DNA of 25,000 nucleotides from Isochrysis galbana. Its lineage: Eukaryota > Haptophyta > Isochrysidales > Isochrysidaceae. The stretch is taken from NCBI GenBank assembly GCA_018136815.1, contig JADDIW010000067.1, positions 1-25,000 on the forward strand, read 5' to 3'. The position numbers and the translations under genes were made by a program. Below, in pieces: positions 1 to 8,439 of this stretch (position 1 is the stretch's first letter; each line of letters opens with the position of its first letter). The notes under the pieces were generated by a model. The model saw only the letters and a program-made list of their open reading frames with translations. It was not told the origin of the DNA and did no database searches.

Positions 1-29
1 CCCTCTCCTCCTTCTTCTGGTTCCATAGG

Positions 30-350
30 ACGCTTCAGAGAAGAGGAGTCCATCGCGATTCTGGCACGGGGGCTCGAGGAGGGTGTGAGGGAGACAGGCA
101 AGGAGGGCGGGCGTGAAGATTGCGAGGAAGTCCAAGCTTGAGGCTGATCAGGTCAAGGTGAAACCACAGCCCGATGATCCAGGCTCCTCGTCTATTGCTC
201 ATGAGGCACAAGGTGGGGAGGAGGATGAGGAGGAGGATGAGGGGGAGGAGGAGGAGGGGGAAGAAGGAGGACGAGGATGAATTCTCAGATATTTCCGACG
301 AAGATACCGAGACGGAAGTTCAGGCGCCTGCAAGCTCTAAGGAAAATTGA
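30..350 (+). CDS. C-terminal acidic tail of a truncated gene, frame broken
   Basis: The 5' part lies outside the window. A pyrimidine-rich stretch ending in CCATAG (24-29) looks like a splice acceptor, so this is probably a last exon. Three open stretches lie in different frames: one from 30 running to a TGA near 134, one from about 91 to 280 (KIARKSKLEADQ then a Glu/Asp run), and one from 261 to a TGA at 348-350 that reads KKEDEDEFSDISDEDTETEV and ends SSKEN. The last two overlap in a GAG/GGG low-complexity run, where one extra G would explain the shift. An acidic, Ser/Asp-rich C-terminus is common in nuclear and chromatin proteins, but nothing identifies the family. It could be a gene with assembly indels in the G-rich run, or a pseudogene. 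Confidence 0.45.
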
Positions 351-633
351 AGGTATTTGTGCGTTGTTCGGCCATATTGACGGGTGTTGAGTGTGATGCG
401 CGCGTGCAAAGTGTCCTGATAGTCGCTGAAGTTGTGATTCTTCCGTAGAGTGGTGATTCGACTGTGAGTTCGAATTTGCTTCGAAGCTGTGCGAAGTCGC
501 AAGGCGAAGGCGAATTCGTTTTTTTTGAATATGAAATTTTTTTTTTGAGGTTTAGTTAGTGAATATTTTTTTGCGCAAGTAGCTTCGATTACCAGTTGAA
601 CTCGCGGCATGTGGTGTTGAAGCGCTGCAAGCC
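351..633. other. AT-rich spacer, no gene seen
   Basis: The stretch contains homopolymer T runs (about 520-570) directly downstream of the acidic-tail stop codon. It probably holds the 3' end and untranslated region of that gene. I see no conserved motif or coding signal. Confidence 0.4.
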
Positions 634-707
634 TCAAACAAAGATTTCGAACTTTTGTGGCATTGCGAACTTGAGCGTCACTTGAGCGTACGACATTTTT
701 TTGCATT

Positions 708-888
708 GGCCGTGCGGCGCGACCGGGGTCGCACTCTCTTGCACCTGCTCGACCTCTGATGCTCTGATGGCAGATGGTGCGACGCCGCGGTCGCATACGC
801 CTGCGCCTGCTTCAAGAGGGCAGGGGAGCCACCCGCGGCGGGGGGCGGGGGGGCCAGAGAGGGCGAAAGACGCGTCGGCGCGCTCCAT
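708..888 (-). mobile_element. MERA repeat family, copy 1 (fragment)
   Basis: Read on the minus strand, an ATG at 888 opens MERADASFALSGPPAPRRGW, and further on the peptide EVEQVQESATPVAPHG. The same start (MERA) and nearly the same later peptide (EVEQVRATPVAPHG) occur on the minus strand at 12456-12303, and MERA again at 17686. The DNA matches too: the complement of the start, GCGCGCTCCAT, and a GGCGCGACCGGGGTCGC block are shared with copy 2. The frame stays open only to 634 (84 residues) and its tail is not protein-like, so this is a decayed fragment. Assignment to a mobile element is inferred from its repetition. Confidence 0.5.
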
Positions 889-1309
889 ATTAGCACCATG
901 TATAAACTTAGATCAATATCGAGTACGTCTCTAGTCCTAGTCCGTCACATATTCGACGGAACGTGACCTCAGGCCGCTCACATATGATTGAGCCGGAGTG
1001 CGACTGACGGGCCTCCCCGGGGGGAGGTAGAGGTGTAGAGCCCGGTGGCAGGAGGGTACGAGGCGCCTCCCCATTCACCCCTATTTCAAGAATACTTTGC
1101 GATCGGCATTACCATATATAGCTGTGTACACATTGCACCGCACAGTCTAAAGATCATTTGTAGTGAGCACATGGCAAGCACAGCTTAGCAATCACCCGGT
1201 CGCAATATGAGCGCTTCTAAAGATGAACTACGACTACCTTGTGCTATCTCCCGCTTTTAAGATGGCGTTGGGAATATCTCATGCGACGGTCCCATGCTGT
1301 CATCCGAAG
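889..1309. other. Spacer with one dispersed GACGGAACG motif
   Basis: The TTCGACGGAACGTGACCT segment at 952-970 is a partial copy of a motif also found at 6899-6917, in reverse at 7641-7657, and at 19199. No coding signal is seen. The right edge should contain the 3' end of the minus-strand FHA-GNAT gene, which stops at 1310. Confidence 0.4.
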
Positions 1310-3655
1310 CTAAGAGTCAAGCTCTTGACCCCCACCGATTGCATTCGGACGGGCTCTCTTCTTGCCCGTTGAACGTGATCGTGATCGAGGGTGCAACGCT
1401 TCAATGGCCGCATTCAACTTAGACTCGTCCGCGTCACTACGTCCATGTTGGCCGGCGTTGTGAATGGGATGTGGAAGTTCAAGGTGAAGGACAACTGAGT
1501 CATCAAAGTCTCGCTGCAATTCCCTGCACGGTCCCTGGCAATATGTTGGCGGTGTACCGAATCCGAGGCGTTCCCAGAAATCTACAACATCAGTAGAGGC
1601 GCTAACTAGAAGGAAGCGGAGGCCTTCAACCTGTGCATTGAGCGTTGCCCAAGCAACGAGTAATCGACCAATGCCACATCGTACGTGCTTGGTACTCACA
1701 GCGCAGGCAAGCACCTCGCCATATGCCTGCTCGCTCGTCAATTCCTTATAGGCACCACAGCGGCCGTTGCAATCGACACATTCATTCATACTCTCCTCGG
1801 CTTCACCAAGAGGTCTATCGAGTGCGGCCGAACTATTGGAGCGCCGCACGCGTAGTGTGATCGCGCCTGCGACACTTGCCTCGTCGCCGCTGTCAACATA
1901 AGCGCTCTTGAGCTCTGCAACGCCAACCTGCAGCACTGCTGTGACTGCGCCATCTGAGTGCATGAGCGAATCGACGACGAAATCATACTTGCTACCCCCT
2001 TGAGTTTGCTGAATTACGTTGAGTCCAGGGAGCCGCTCGCGGTATAGCGCCTCTGCCGCCGCAGTCAGCGCGTGGATTTCTGAGGCGCTCACGTGTGACA
2101 TGCTTTCATGAAGGCGAGGCGACTGCACGTCGTTGCCAAAGGCCTCAGTAATTAACAGTCGACCACCTGGCCACACGCCCTCACGGCGTGGGACCGAACG
2201 CCAAACGCCGCTACGAAACCCGATTGGTAGTGGGGCATGTACATCTCCCATTGCTCGTGTTGGACGCTCTCGCAACTTGTACCGCCGTGAGGGACTCGCC
2301 GGTCGAGGTGCGCCTTTGCTGCGATTTGATGACTTCACGACCGAAGGAGCTGTTCGAGCAATAGCAATGGCTGGTGAGGGAGGCGATGGTGTAGCTAGCC
2401 GTGTGGCACCGACCACGAGCTTGGTAGGAAGTGTGGAGGTTACCATCCTCTCATCAATTGCCTGCTGAACGTCAACATGCCCCATCTGTTGATCATGCTC
2501 AGCATCACCGTTCCTTTCCTTGACAGCCTCCTGGATGCATTGTTTGGCTAGTGACAGGCATGCAGCTGCCCGTGCTCGCTGCGCACTGCTGCTGCTTGCT
2601 CCATGTATGCTCTCTTGCAGCACGTTAATAGCGCGGAGTGCCTGCGCCACGTCCTTATCGATATGCAATCGTGCATCAAGGTTATCCGAAGACTTGTCTT
2701 TTCGATACCCGATATGCTGATCCTGTAACTGCATGACGGCCTGTGCACACCCATCGGCACCCATCTCGCATTCATTGCGGGCGGGCAAAGAAGTCGTCGA
2801 GCATTGTGTTAGGTGGCGTACTGTGCAGTGACGTGTGTCGATCGCTGCCGTGTTCTGGCTGGTGGGACCTTGGCTGATAGCTGCAGCACGAGCACAGTCC
2901 GCTTGAGGTGCAATCTCCCATCTTTGTAGCACCTGGGACGATGCCTCATTGAAAGCGGCAGCAAGATCCTCCCGCAACTGCGCCGCTAGTACAGAAGACT
3001 TGACACCACAAGCTTGTGCGCTGGACCCAGCCCATGATGCCGAAAAGGTCTGCGGGCTGGCGGCAGTCAAAGGCGGCGCCAATCTACGTCTCTCAAGGGT
3101 GAGCCTCCGCTCCTCGTATTCATCTGCAGCACTCGTCCATGGTGCTCTAGCTTCATGTGTGTCCAGATTCGGGTTTTGGACCGAGTGTGAGTGGGACGAT
3201 TGGGAGCCCACCAAATGTTCCGCTTCAGTCCGAGGGCAGAATCCGAAGTCTTCCTTTGCCTGGAGATTGGTTGAGCGAGTCATGCTTGCCTCGGCTACCG
3301 GCCCATTCTGCAAGCGCCACGAGGCGACTGTCACTTCTACACCATCGGTCTCTCGCAATGCACACAACCGGATCTCATCGCCAGGCTGCAAGAAGCAGAC
3401 GGAGCCTTTATGCAATACCGTCTCTTCGACCCCTTCCAGTTGTTGTCTAGACTGACGCATGATCCTGATGCGGCCTTGGCCGACGTTAGATACCCTTGCC
3501 CGGCCATCCACCAGCTGCACTTCGAGCTGTCGCCGCGAGACTTGTACCTGGCACTGCGGAATAGCAAGACAGTCGAGCCTGCCGAGTGGCATGATGGCGT
3601 CGTGCATGATGGCATATTCTTTAAGGCCATCAGCTTGTGGTATCAAACGTAGCAT
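1310..3655 (-). CDS. FHA domain + GNAT acetyltransferase fusion protein
   Basis: This is a 781-residue protein starting at the ATG at 3655. The frame stays open to 3823, but only with a TTG and a low-complexity lead-in, so 3655 is preferred. Residues about 1-105 form an FHA domain of the PNKP/aprataxin/APLF type: GR at 25-26, VSRRQLEV at 39-46 (the SR phosphopeptide-binding pair is S40-R41), then a PGDEIRL strand. Such domains bind phosphothreonine peptides on repair scaffolds. Residues about 120-540 are Ser/Ala/Arg-rich and probably disordered. Residues about 644-705 are a GNAT core: GEVLACAVS, then the acetyl-CoA loop VRCGIGRLLV (658-667), then VDFWERLGFG, as in plant PHD-type acetyltransferases. 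A CVDCNGRC cluster precedes it and the tail is basic (RSRSRSTGKKRAR). A nuclear, phosphopeptide-recruited acetyltransferase is an inference; the substrate is unknown. Confidence 0.78.
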   Translation of the reverse strand: MLRLIPQADGLKEYAIMHDAIMPLGRLDCLAIPQCQVQVSRRQLEVQLVDGRARVSNVGQGRIRIMRQSRQQLEGVEETVLHKGSVCFLQPGDEIRLCALRETDGVEVTVASWRLQNGPVAEASMTRSTNLQAKEDFGFCPRTEAEHLVGSQSSHSHSVQNPNLDTHEARAPWTSAADEYEERRLTLERRRLAPPLTAASPQTFSASWAGSSAQACGVKSSVLAAQLREDLAAAFNEASSQVLQRWEIAPQADCARAAAISQGPTSQNTAAIDTRHCTVRHLTQCSTTSLPARNECEMGADGCAQAVMQLQDQHIGYRKDKSSDNLDARLHIDKDVAQALRAINVLQESIHGASSSSAQRARAAACLSLAKQCIQEAVKERNGDAEHDQQMGHVDVQQAIDERMVTSTLPTKLVVGATRLATPSPPSPAIAIARTAPSVVKSSNRSKGAPRPASPSRRYKLRERPTRAMGDVHAPLPIGFRSGVWRSVPRREGVWPGGRLLITEAFGNDVQSPRLHESMSHVSASEIHALTAAAEALYRERLPGLNVIQQTQGGSKYDFVVDSLMHSDGAVTAVLQVGVAELKSAYVDSGDEASVAGAITLRVRRSNSSAALDRPLGEAEESMNECVDCNGRCGAYKELTSEQAYGEVLACAVSTKHVRCGIGRLLVAWATLNAQVEGLRFLLVSASTDVVDFWERLGFGTPPTYCQGPCRELQRDFDDSVVLHLELPHPIHNAGQHGRSDADESKLNAAIEALHPRSRSRSTGKKRARPNAIGGGQELDS

Positions 3656-4639
3656 AGGCTCGCCACTCACCCCGGCGCACCGTGTGCGCCCCCTCCTCTT
3701 GGGTGTGTGCGTGGAGCTGCAGCAAGCACGTCCACGCCAAGGGGGGCAGCAGGAGGAAGCGGAGCGAGGCTGACGGAGGGCCGAGGATGGAGCGGAGGCG
3801 TAGGGAGAGGAGGGGGAGAGCAACAGACGCCAGGGAGGCGGGGTGACAAGGGGAGAGGATCACAGAGAGCGGGGGGCGCTAGAGGGGCGCCGGGCGGCAC
3901 AGGGGATAGACGAGGCGAGTTCAGAGCGGGCGACTTCTCGAGCTCGAGCTAGCGGAGTCTCGTTTGCGCGGGAAAAGGAGATCCTAACCTTCAAACTTTC
4001 TAGACGCTCCCTTCTAAAGATAATGTGACGCACAGCCTAACAATATAACAAGGGGGGGAGGGGGACAGGGAGACAGGGAGAGCCGAGTCCGGAGAGAGAT
4101 CTAGTGATCCACATAGAGCTCTGCGGGTGTGAATGGATCTGACTGTGAAACCAAGCATTCGCACTTGCCAGACACTACCTTTACCTTAGCCTTAACCTTA
4201 GCTCAGCCGTTCACTTGAACCTGAGAACCTGAACCCGAGGATTTTTTTTGGCGGCCGACCTGCGTGCACGGCGTCTTACGATGGGTCGGTGTGAACGGCC
4301 TTTGAGGAAAAGGAGACACGGAGCAAACACCAGAGAACAGCACTATTTCCTTCTCTACTATCGTTCGTGCGTTCATCGTCAAGCAGCGCACGGACACGCA
4401 CGTGCGGCCGGAGGGAAGGGAAGAGGGGGTGTGCGGGGGGCGACTCTTCCTCGCAACCATTCGTGAGCTCACTCCACCCCTCTCGCCTCAAACTCTCTTC
4501 CTCCCTATCGCACCGCGTCTTCCTCCAACCACTCCCCGTCTCTCCCTGATATTTCGCTCTCTCTCGTCCTCTGTTCCCCTCCCCGGGCCCCCCGTCCTTC
4601 CCTCCGTCCTTCCCTCTCCCTGTCGCTCCCGTCTGCATC
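3656..4639. promoter_or_regulatory. Divergent intergenic region, probable shared promoter
   Basis: This 984-bp gap separates two divergent genes (ATG at 3655 on minus, ATG at 4640 on plus), so both promoters must lie here. It is G/A-rich at 3760-4090, has CCTTAGCCTTAACCTTAGC-type repeats at 4184-4202, and is strongly pyrimidine-rich from about 4480 up to the plus-strand ATG. No TATA box is evident near either start. The pyrimidine tract could be a leader or initiator region; this is inference from position and composition only. Confidence 0.35.
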
Positions 4640-6069
4640 ATGCGGTGCGTCAGCACAGTCGCAGTCAACTGCTGGCAGTCACTGCAGTCATTCGCCGACC
4701 GCGAGCCGCCCAAGCCGGAGGGCGTTCAATCTGCTGATGCTTACAGGGTGAGTGTGCGCTGGCGAGCGCTCGCCGAGCGGTTGAAGTGGGAGGATTTCGG
4801 CTGGGCCCAGCCACTCGGGTTGGGCGGCTCTCCAGAGCAGGTCGTCTCAACTTGGCTCGAGAGAGTCGGCCTTGAGGCCCTTCCGCAGCCTATAGGTTGG
4901 GCACTCCTCGTGATCGACACCGCGCTGCTTATGCTGTGGGACCACGTGCCAGCACACATGGCAATGCCGCCAGCACTCGACAAGTACCCGATGTTCAATG
5001 CGAATAAGGGTTTGACTAGTGGGATGGTCCACCACGACGCGTGGCTGCCGCTCGCCTTGCTCATGGCGCTCACTGGCGAAGACTGCGCTGGTTTCACCGT
5101 CTTCCCGTGAGTGTCTCCCCTGACTGGCCGCTTGTTCATCAAGGCATGGATCTTGATAATGACTGCTCCCACCATCTCACAGAATCAACTTGATGGTCAG
5201 CACTCCTTCGGCATCCGCTCATCTTAGACTTTCTGCTCTATGCTCCCAGCCCGTCCTGCCCCTGCCAGTATCGGCAGAGGATCGCATGATGAAGAAGAAG
5301 ATGTACGGTTGTTGGGAGCTAGTGAAAATGACTAGTGAAAGATATGATCTCTCTACGCTTAGGAGGCCACCGAAGGGACGACTCTTCTACTCCAACTCAT
5401 ATTTTGCCGCACAGGTAGGCCTTTGCATCCCACGCATGCGATCGGTTGGGTCGCTCTCGTTCACTCAGTATAGGGAATGGCCCCACACAGGTTTGTATGC
5501 TTGGCGGTGCTTTCTACCTTGCATATTCTGGAAAGTGGCACTTCGAAGACGAGCACATGTATCACATCTGCCTTTGTAATTCGCCTATGGCGTGCTTAGA
5601 GGTCGTCGAGAATTCGGGAAAGGGGTTTGAAGTGAGCGCGAGATCCCGAGACACCCCACTGCGCATGGCCGGTTGTCGTCCTCCACTTGCCTAGCATGCG
5701 TCGATGTGTCCGACTCATTCGCCATGTGCCCTTCCTTTCTCAAGGCTTCTGAGACGCCAAGGCAATTGTATGGCAGCGTCCGAATGCGTGCCGCCAAGTT
5801 GATCGACGAGGACACTCTCCAGCTTTCTCCCGGCAATCAGGTACATCTTGCAACAGTGCATGTAAAAGATTCACGCGTCGTACTACGAAGGATGATTATC
5901 CGTATTCGATATGCCTTTGTATTGAACGACTCCACTTCTTTGATGCTCACCGCCGTCCGTGCCCTGGTCTCTTCGCACGCTACCTCAGACCTTGACGTGG
6001 AAGAAGGTATCACAACACAGCAAGCTTTCGGGCGGCAGATGGTCAGACGAATCGTGGTTGGGCGCGTGA
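4640..6069 (+). CDS. Five-exon protein with C-terminal lipocalin-like domain
   Basis: Exons: 4640-5106, 5183-5414, 5491-5575, 5695-5840, 5989-6069. All four introns (76, 76, 119, 148 bp) start GT and end AG, junction phases agree, and the sum is 1011 nt, a 336-residue protein. Residues about 192-320 resemble the bacterial/fungal lipocalin-like family (Lipocalin_5): the GxW motif at 198-200 (YGCWELV), KGRLFYSNSYFAAQ, FYLAYSGKWHFEDEHMYHI, DTLQLSP and a closing LTWKK. These features align in order across the exon junctions, which supports the splicing. Family members are small beta-barrels of mostly unknown ligand. The N-terminal 155 residues, with a hydrophobic stretch (IGWALLVIDTALLML) and HHDAWLPLALLMAL, are not recognised. 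The last exon is chosen because it supplies TLTWKK; reading through intron 4 instead stays open to 6242 and is the main alternative. Confidence 0.72.
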
Positions 6070-6514
6070 CAACGGCCGAATTTATTCGCCGCGCTACAGT
6101 TAAGAAGGTGTATGTATTGCGCGTGCGCAAATTTGTCATTGGCTGCTCTCGGACGGAAGGTACCCCTAGAAGTGCGTTCAGTGCACACGAGACACAAGGT
6201 GTGATACGAGGGGGGATGGTTCTCTCAAAACTCAAAACTTAAGCTATGCATAATGCATAATGCATGATTTACGACTAATCTTATTATTTGATTGGTGAGC
6301 ACGTGGCAAGGGGGCCACGCGCCGCCCCCTCCCCCTTTCGCGCCCCCCCTCACGGATAGCGATAGCGAGAACCACCTGCCCCCTGGCACCTGGCACACAG
6401 ACACAGGGGAACCCACCTCAACAGCCCACACTCTCCTTGAGAGTTGGGCGTTGGGCGTCGGGCGGCTCCGAGGATGTGCGCATGCCCTGTGTGCTGCCTG
6501 GCCTGCAGTCTGCA
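6070..6514. other. 3' flank of the lipocalin-like gene; no gene
   Basis: The stretch has a short ATGCATA tandem repeat (6246-6265), an AT-rich patch to about 6295, then a GC-rich run. The minus-strand frame that leaves the LamG-like fragment continues to about 6350 but has no domain-like content. I see nothing else. Confidence 0.35.
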
Positions 6515-6917
6515 GTTCTTGTCCTGGATCTCGTTCAACGAGAGCACCTTGATGTGAATGCCCGCCACGGCAATCTTGCAATCTTCCCGGGCCCTTGAGT
6601 AGGATACCCAATGTACAAGAGATGTGTCCCGCATCCGACCCCGTTGCTTTCCCCGACCTTCGACCCATTCACGTAGAATGTGGACGTACCACGGTAAGTG
6701 TACGAGCTCTCCCCGACCGAGCCCCCTGTCACGATCAGCGTCTGCCACCCCGTCGAGATGTCATGTCCACTGTATATGAAGCCGCCGCCGCGATTACAGG
6801 TAAACATCCCGAGTTTCTTCGTGCCCTTGTCGACAATCGCTAGATGACGATGATTGTTCTTGTCTAAGTAAAAAACAAAACTACCGCCTGGTCCTCTTTC
6901 GACGGAACGCGACTTTA
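6515..6917 (-). pseudogene. LamG/concanavalin A-like domain fragment, frameshifted
   Basis: On the minus strand, from about 6903, the frame reads GPGGSFVFYLDKNNHRHL, KKLGMFTCNRGGGFIYSG, TGWQTLIVTGG, GTSTFYVNGSKVGES, THLLYIGYPTQGPGKIA. This is the strand order of a LamG/pentraxin-like jelly-roll domain (W-x-x-L-x-V, FYVNG, IG). The domain's final strand, VAGIHIKVLSLNEIQDKN, follows at once but in another frame. The cause is visible: an 8-bp tandem duplication (GCAATCTT at 6570-6577 and again at 6578-6585). Taking the duplication as one copy puts both halves in one frame. No start codon, signal peptide or flanking protein is seen, and the 5' edge falls in a repeated motif (6888-6917), so this is a gene remnant. 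Such domains are usually extracellular carbohydrate or ligand binders. Confidence 0.62.
6888..6917 (+). repeat. Inverted repeat, left arm (GACGGAACG family)
   Basis: This arm is the reverse complement, with a few mismatches, of 7641-7670. Both contain GACGGAACGCGACTT, and both have CTGG and CCTCTTT on the outer side. Together they bracket about 783 bp. Confidence 0.6.
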
Positions 6918-7350
6918 CCTTCTACAGGCTTTTACTCGAAATATGCTCTAGCTCTGGACTGATCACCCAGGCATGGAGATCAAGGGAGTAGTAAGCACGT
7001 GTCCATGAAGACCAAGGAAGTAGCGAACATCCGGCTCGCTAAATAACACCCTCAAGAACCTCAAGCGTCTAGACTCAGTAAGTCTGACACCTCTGTAAGC
7101 TTACTTAAGCTTCTAGACTTTTTAAGTCTACCAGCTACCAGCTACTCCATGGCGAAGCTACGAAAAGCTATAGGTAAAGTGCACGCCGCTGTGCTCGCGT
7201 TGAGACGCCATTCGCCGATGAAAATTTTAATATTGACGGGAGGTGTGTGACAAAAAACGGGACTGGCGGCGGCGGCGGCCTCAGTCATGCCGTAGCTTCC
7301 CCAGACGCGTGACTCTGTGCTTGGCTGCAGACAATCCTTGGCGCCACAGG
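6918..7350. other. Non-coding interval between inverted arms, left part
   Basis: The interval contains GTAAGCTTACTTAAGCTTCTAGAC-like short inverted motifs (7087-7125) and a GGCGGCGGCGG run near 7265. No gene is supported. Confidence 0.35.
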
Positions 7351-7396
7351 TAGGGCGGTCAAACAGGATTTTTTTATTAGGGGTGAAAAAATGACC
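7351..7396 (-). repeat. Dispersed TTTGACCGCCCTA repeat, degenerate copy 3
   Basis: On the minus strand this reads GGTCATTTTTTCACCCCTAAT followed by a short A run and CCTGTTTGACCGCCCTA. It matches, in order, the end of the repeats at 19199-19349 and 22362-23209. Upstream on the same strand the GACGGAACG arm at 7641-7670 may be the other end of the same copy. Confidence 0.5.
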
Positions 7397-7640
7397 ATCT
7401 CACGGTTAAGGAAATTTCAGGATTTTTTTCGGTAGAAAGTTCCCAATACACCCAACTAACACATATCCAGGCCCCATTGGGACCCAGACCTCCCCCTTGG
7501 GAGAAAGAGGAGACATCATGCGTTGGAAGTGGAGCGCCTTGTGTGACGAGCGAGGATTGTTGCTCAAGCCTTGTGTGTGGCAACGAGGGCAAGTGTGCTA
7601 GGGCATGTGGTGCGTTGGGGGAGCCCTGTGGATCGGGTGA
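7397..7640. other. Spacer, no gene seen
   Basis: The frame open on the minus strand (7377-7592) has no domain-like content. The sequence is probably internal to the repeat bounded by 7351 and 7670. Confidence 0.3.
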
Positions 7641-7670
7641 TTAAGTCGCGTTCCGTCAAAAGAGGGCCAG
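7641..7670 (-). repeat. Inverted repeat, right arm (GACGGAACG family)
   Basis: Reverse-complement partner of 6888-6917. The plus strand reads AAGTCGCGTTCCGTC then AAAAGAGGGCCAG. Confidence 0.6.
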
Positions 7671-7917
7671 TTTTTTTGTCATCCATATACTCTTGTTTTC
7701 TTTTTAGGTAGCCACCCTAAATACGTGTAACGAAACTCGTTTTCTGGATTTACGTGCGGGCATACACCCCTCGTGCGATCGGGGTTTTAATATTAGTGGC
7801 ACAAAGCTAATCACGCCCCCCACAAAGCAGCTAATCGGGTGCCCCTGGAGGGTGCCTAGGAGGAGTGGTCTGTGTGCCCAAAGTAGTGTTGTTGGCAGTG
7901 CCGGGCATGGGGCAGAG

Positions 7918-8040
7918 GGGGTGGGGGGGGGTAATGCCGTCACGCCTCGCAAGGCGAGTTCGTGCAGGTGTGTGTGTGTGGGGGGGGGGGGCGGGGGGGG
8001 GGGGGGAGAATGGGGGGGGGGAGGGGAGGAGGGGGGGGGC
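7918..8040 (+). repeat. TG microsatellite and long G tract
   Basis: A TG run (about 7968-7980) is followed by G runs of 8 to 13 bases separated by single C, A or T, to 8039. The tract has many GGG blocks and could fold into G-quadruplexes on the plus strand. Long frames that cross it (poly-Gly or poly-Pro) are composition artefacts. Confidence 0.85.
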
Positions 8041-8222
8041 TGTGCATAGAAATGAAAGAGGTAAAGAGGTGAAAACGGGAGGGGTGTTGTTTGGTCACGG
8101 AGAGGACCCGTGGGGGAAAAGGGCGAGGGAGGGGGGGGAGAGGAGGGAAACGGGCTCGCGCCAACCTTTCGTGGCAACGTTCTCCCGCGCTTCTAAAACC
8201 AAGCACCATTGACGAATTTATG

Positions 8223-8311
8223 ATTGGGAGATCTACCTAGGCCTAGGAGGGGCCCCGTTTCGCTTTCGGAGGCCCCCTAGGGCCCTGCTAAGCCTCCCAG
8301 GGGCTCCCAAT
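8223..8311. repeat. Fold-back (hairpin) element, 89 bp
   Basis: The ends are exact inverted repeats, ATTGGGAG (8223-8230) and CTCCCAAT (8304-8311). Inside, AGGCCTAGGAGGGGCCC pairs with the reverse complement of the right half with few mismatches, leaving a loop around GTTTCGCTTTCGG. CCTAGGCCTAGG and GGGGCCCC are palindromes in their own right. It resembles a miniature fold-back element or a structured non-coding unit lying 129 bp before the coiled-coil gene. No target duplication is seen. Confidence 0.6.
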
Positions 8312-8439
8312 ATAGCCATATGTGCTATAAACATGTTCATCGTCCACCACGTGGACTACGGAAGTACTAGGGTTAAATACTCGGCTCGACTCCGTACTAC
8401 TTTACATGAAACGCAGTGTCCTTGGGTCGGCGGCTGCCG

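Noticed and set aside
2949..3455. 168-codon plus-strand frame
   Set aside because: It is antisense to the FHA-GNAT gene and has no domain-like sequence.
5841..6242. Read-through of intron 4 of the lipocalin-like gene to a stop at 6242
   Set aside because: The spliced form adds TLTWKK, which fits the end of the family, and 5989 follows a good pyrimidine-rich CAG. The read-through has no family-like sequence, though it remains the main alternative.
7704..8177. Poly-Pro frame on the minus strand
   Set aside because: It is the translation of the long G tract and has no other content.
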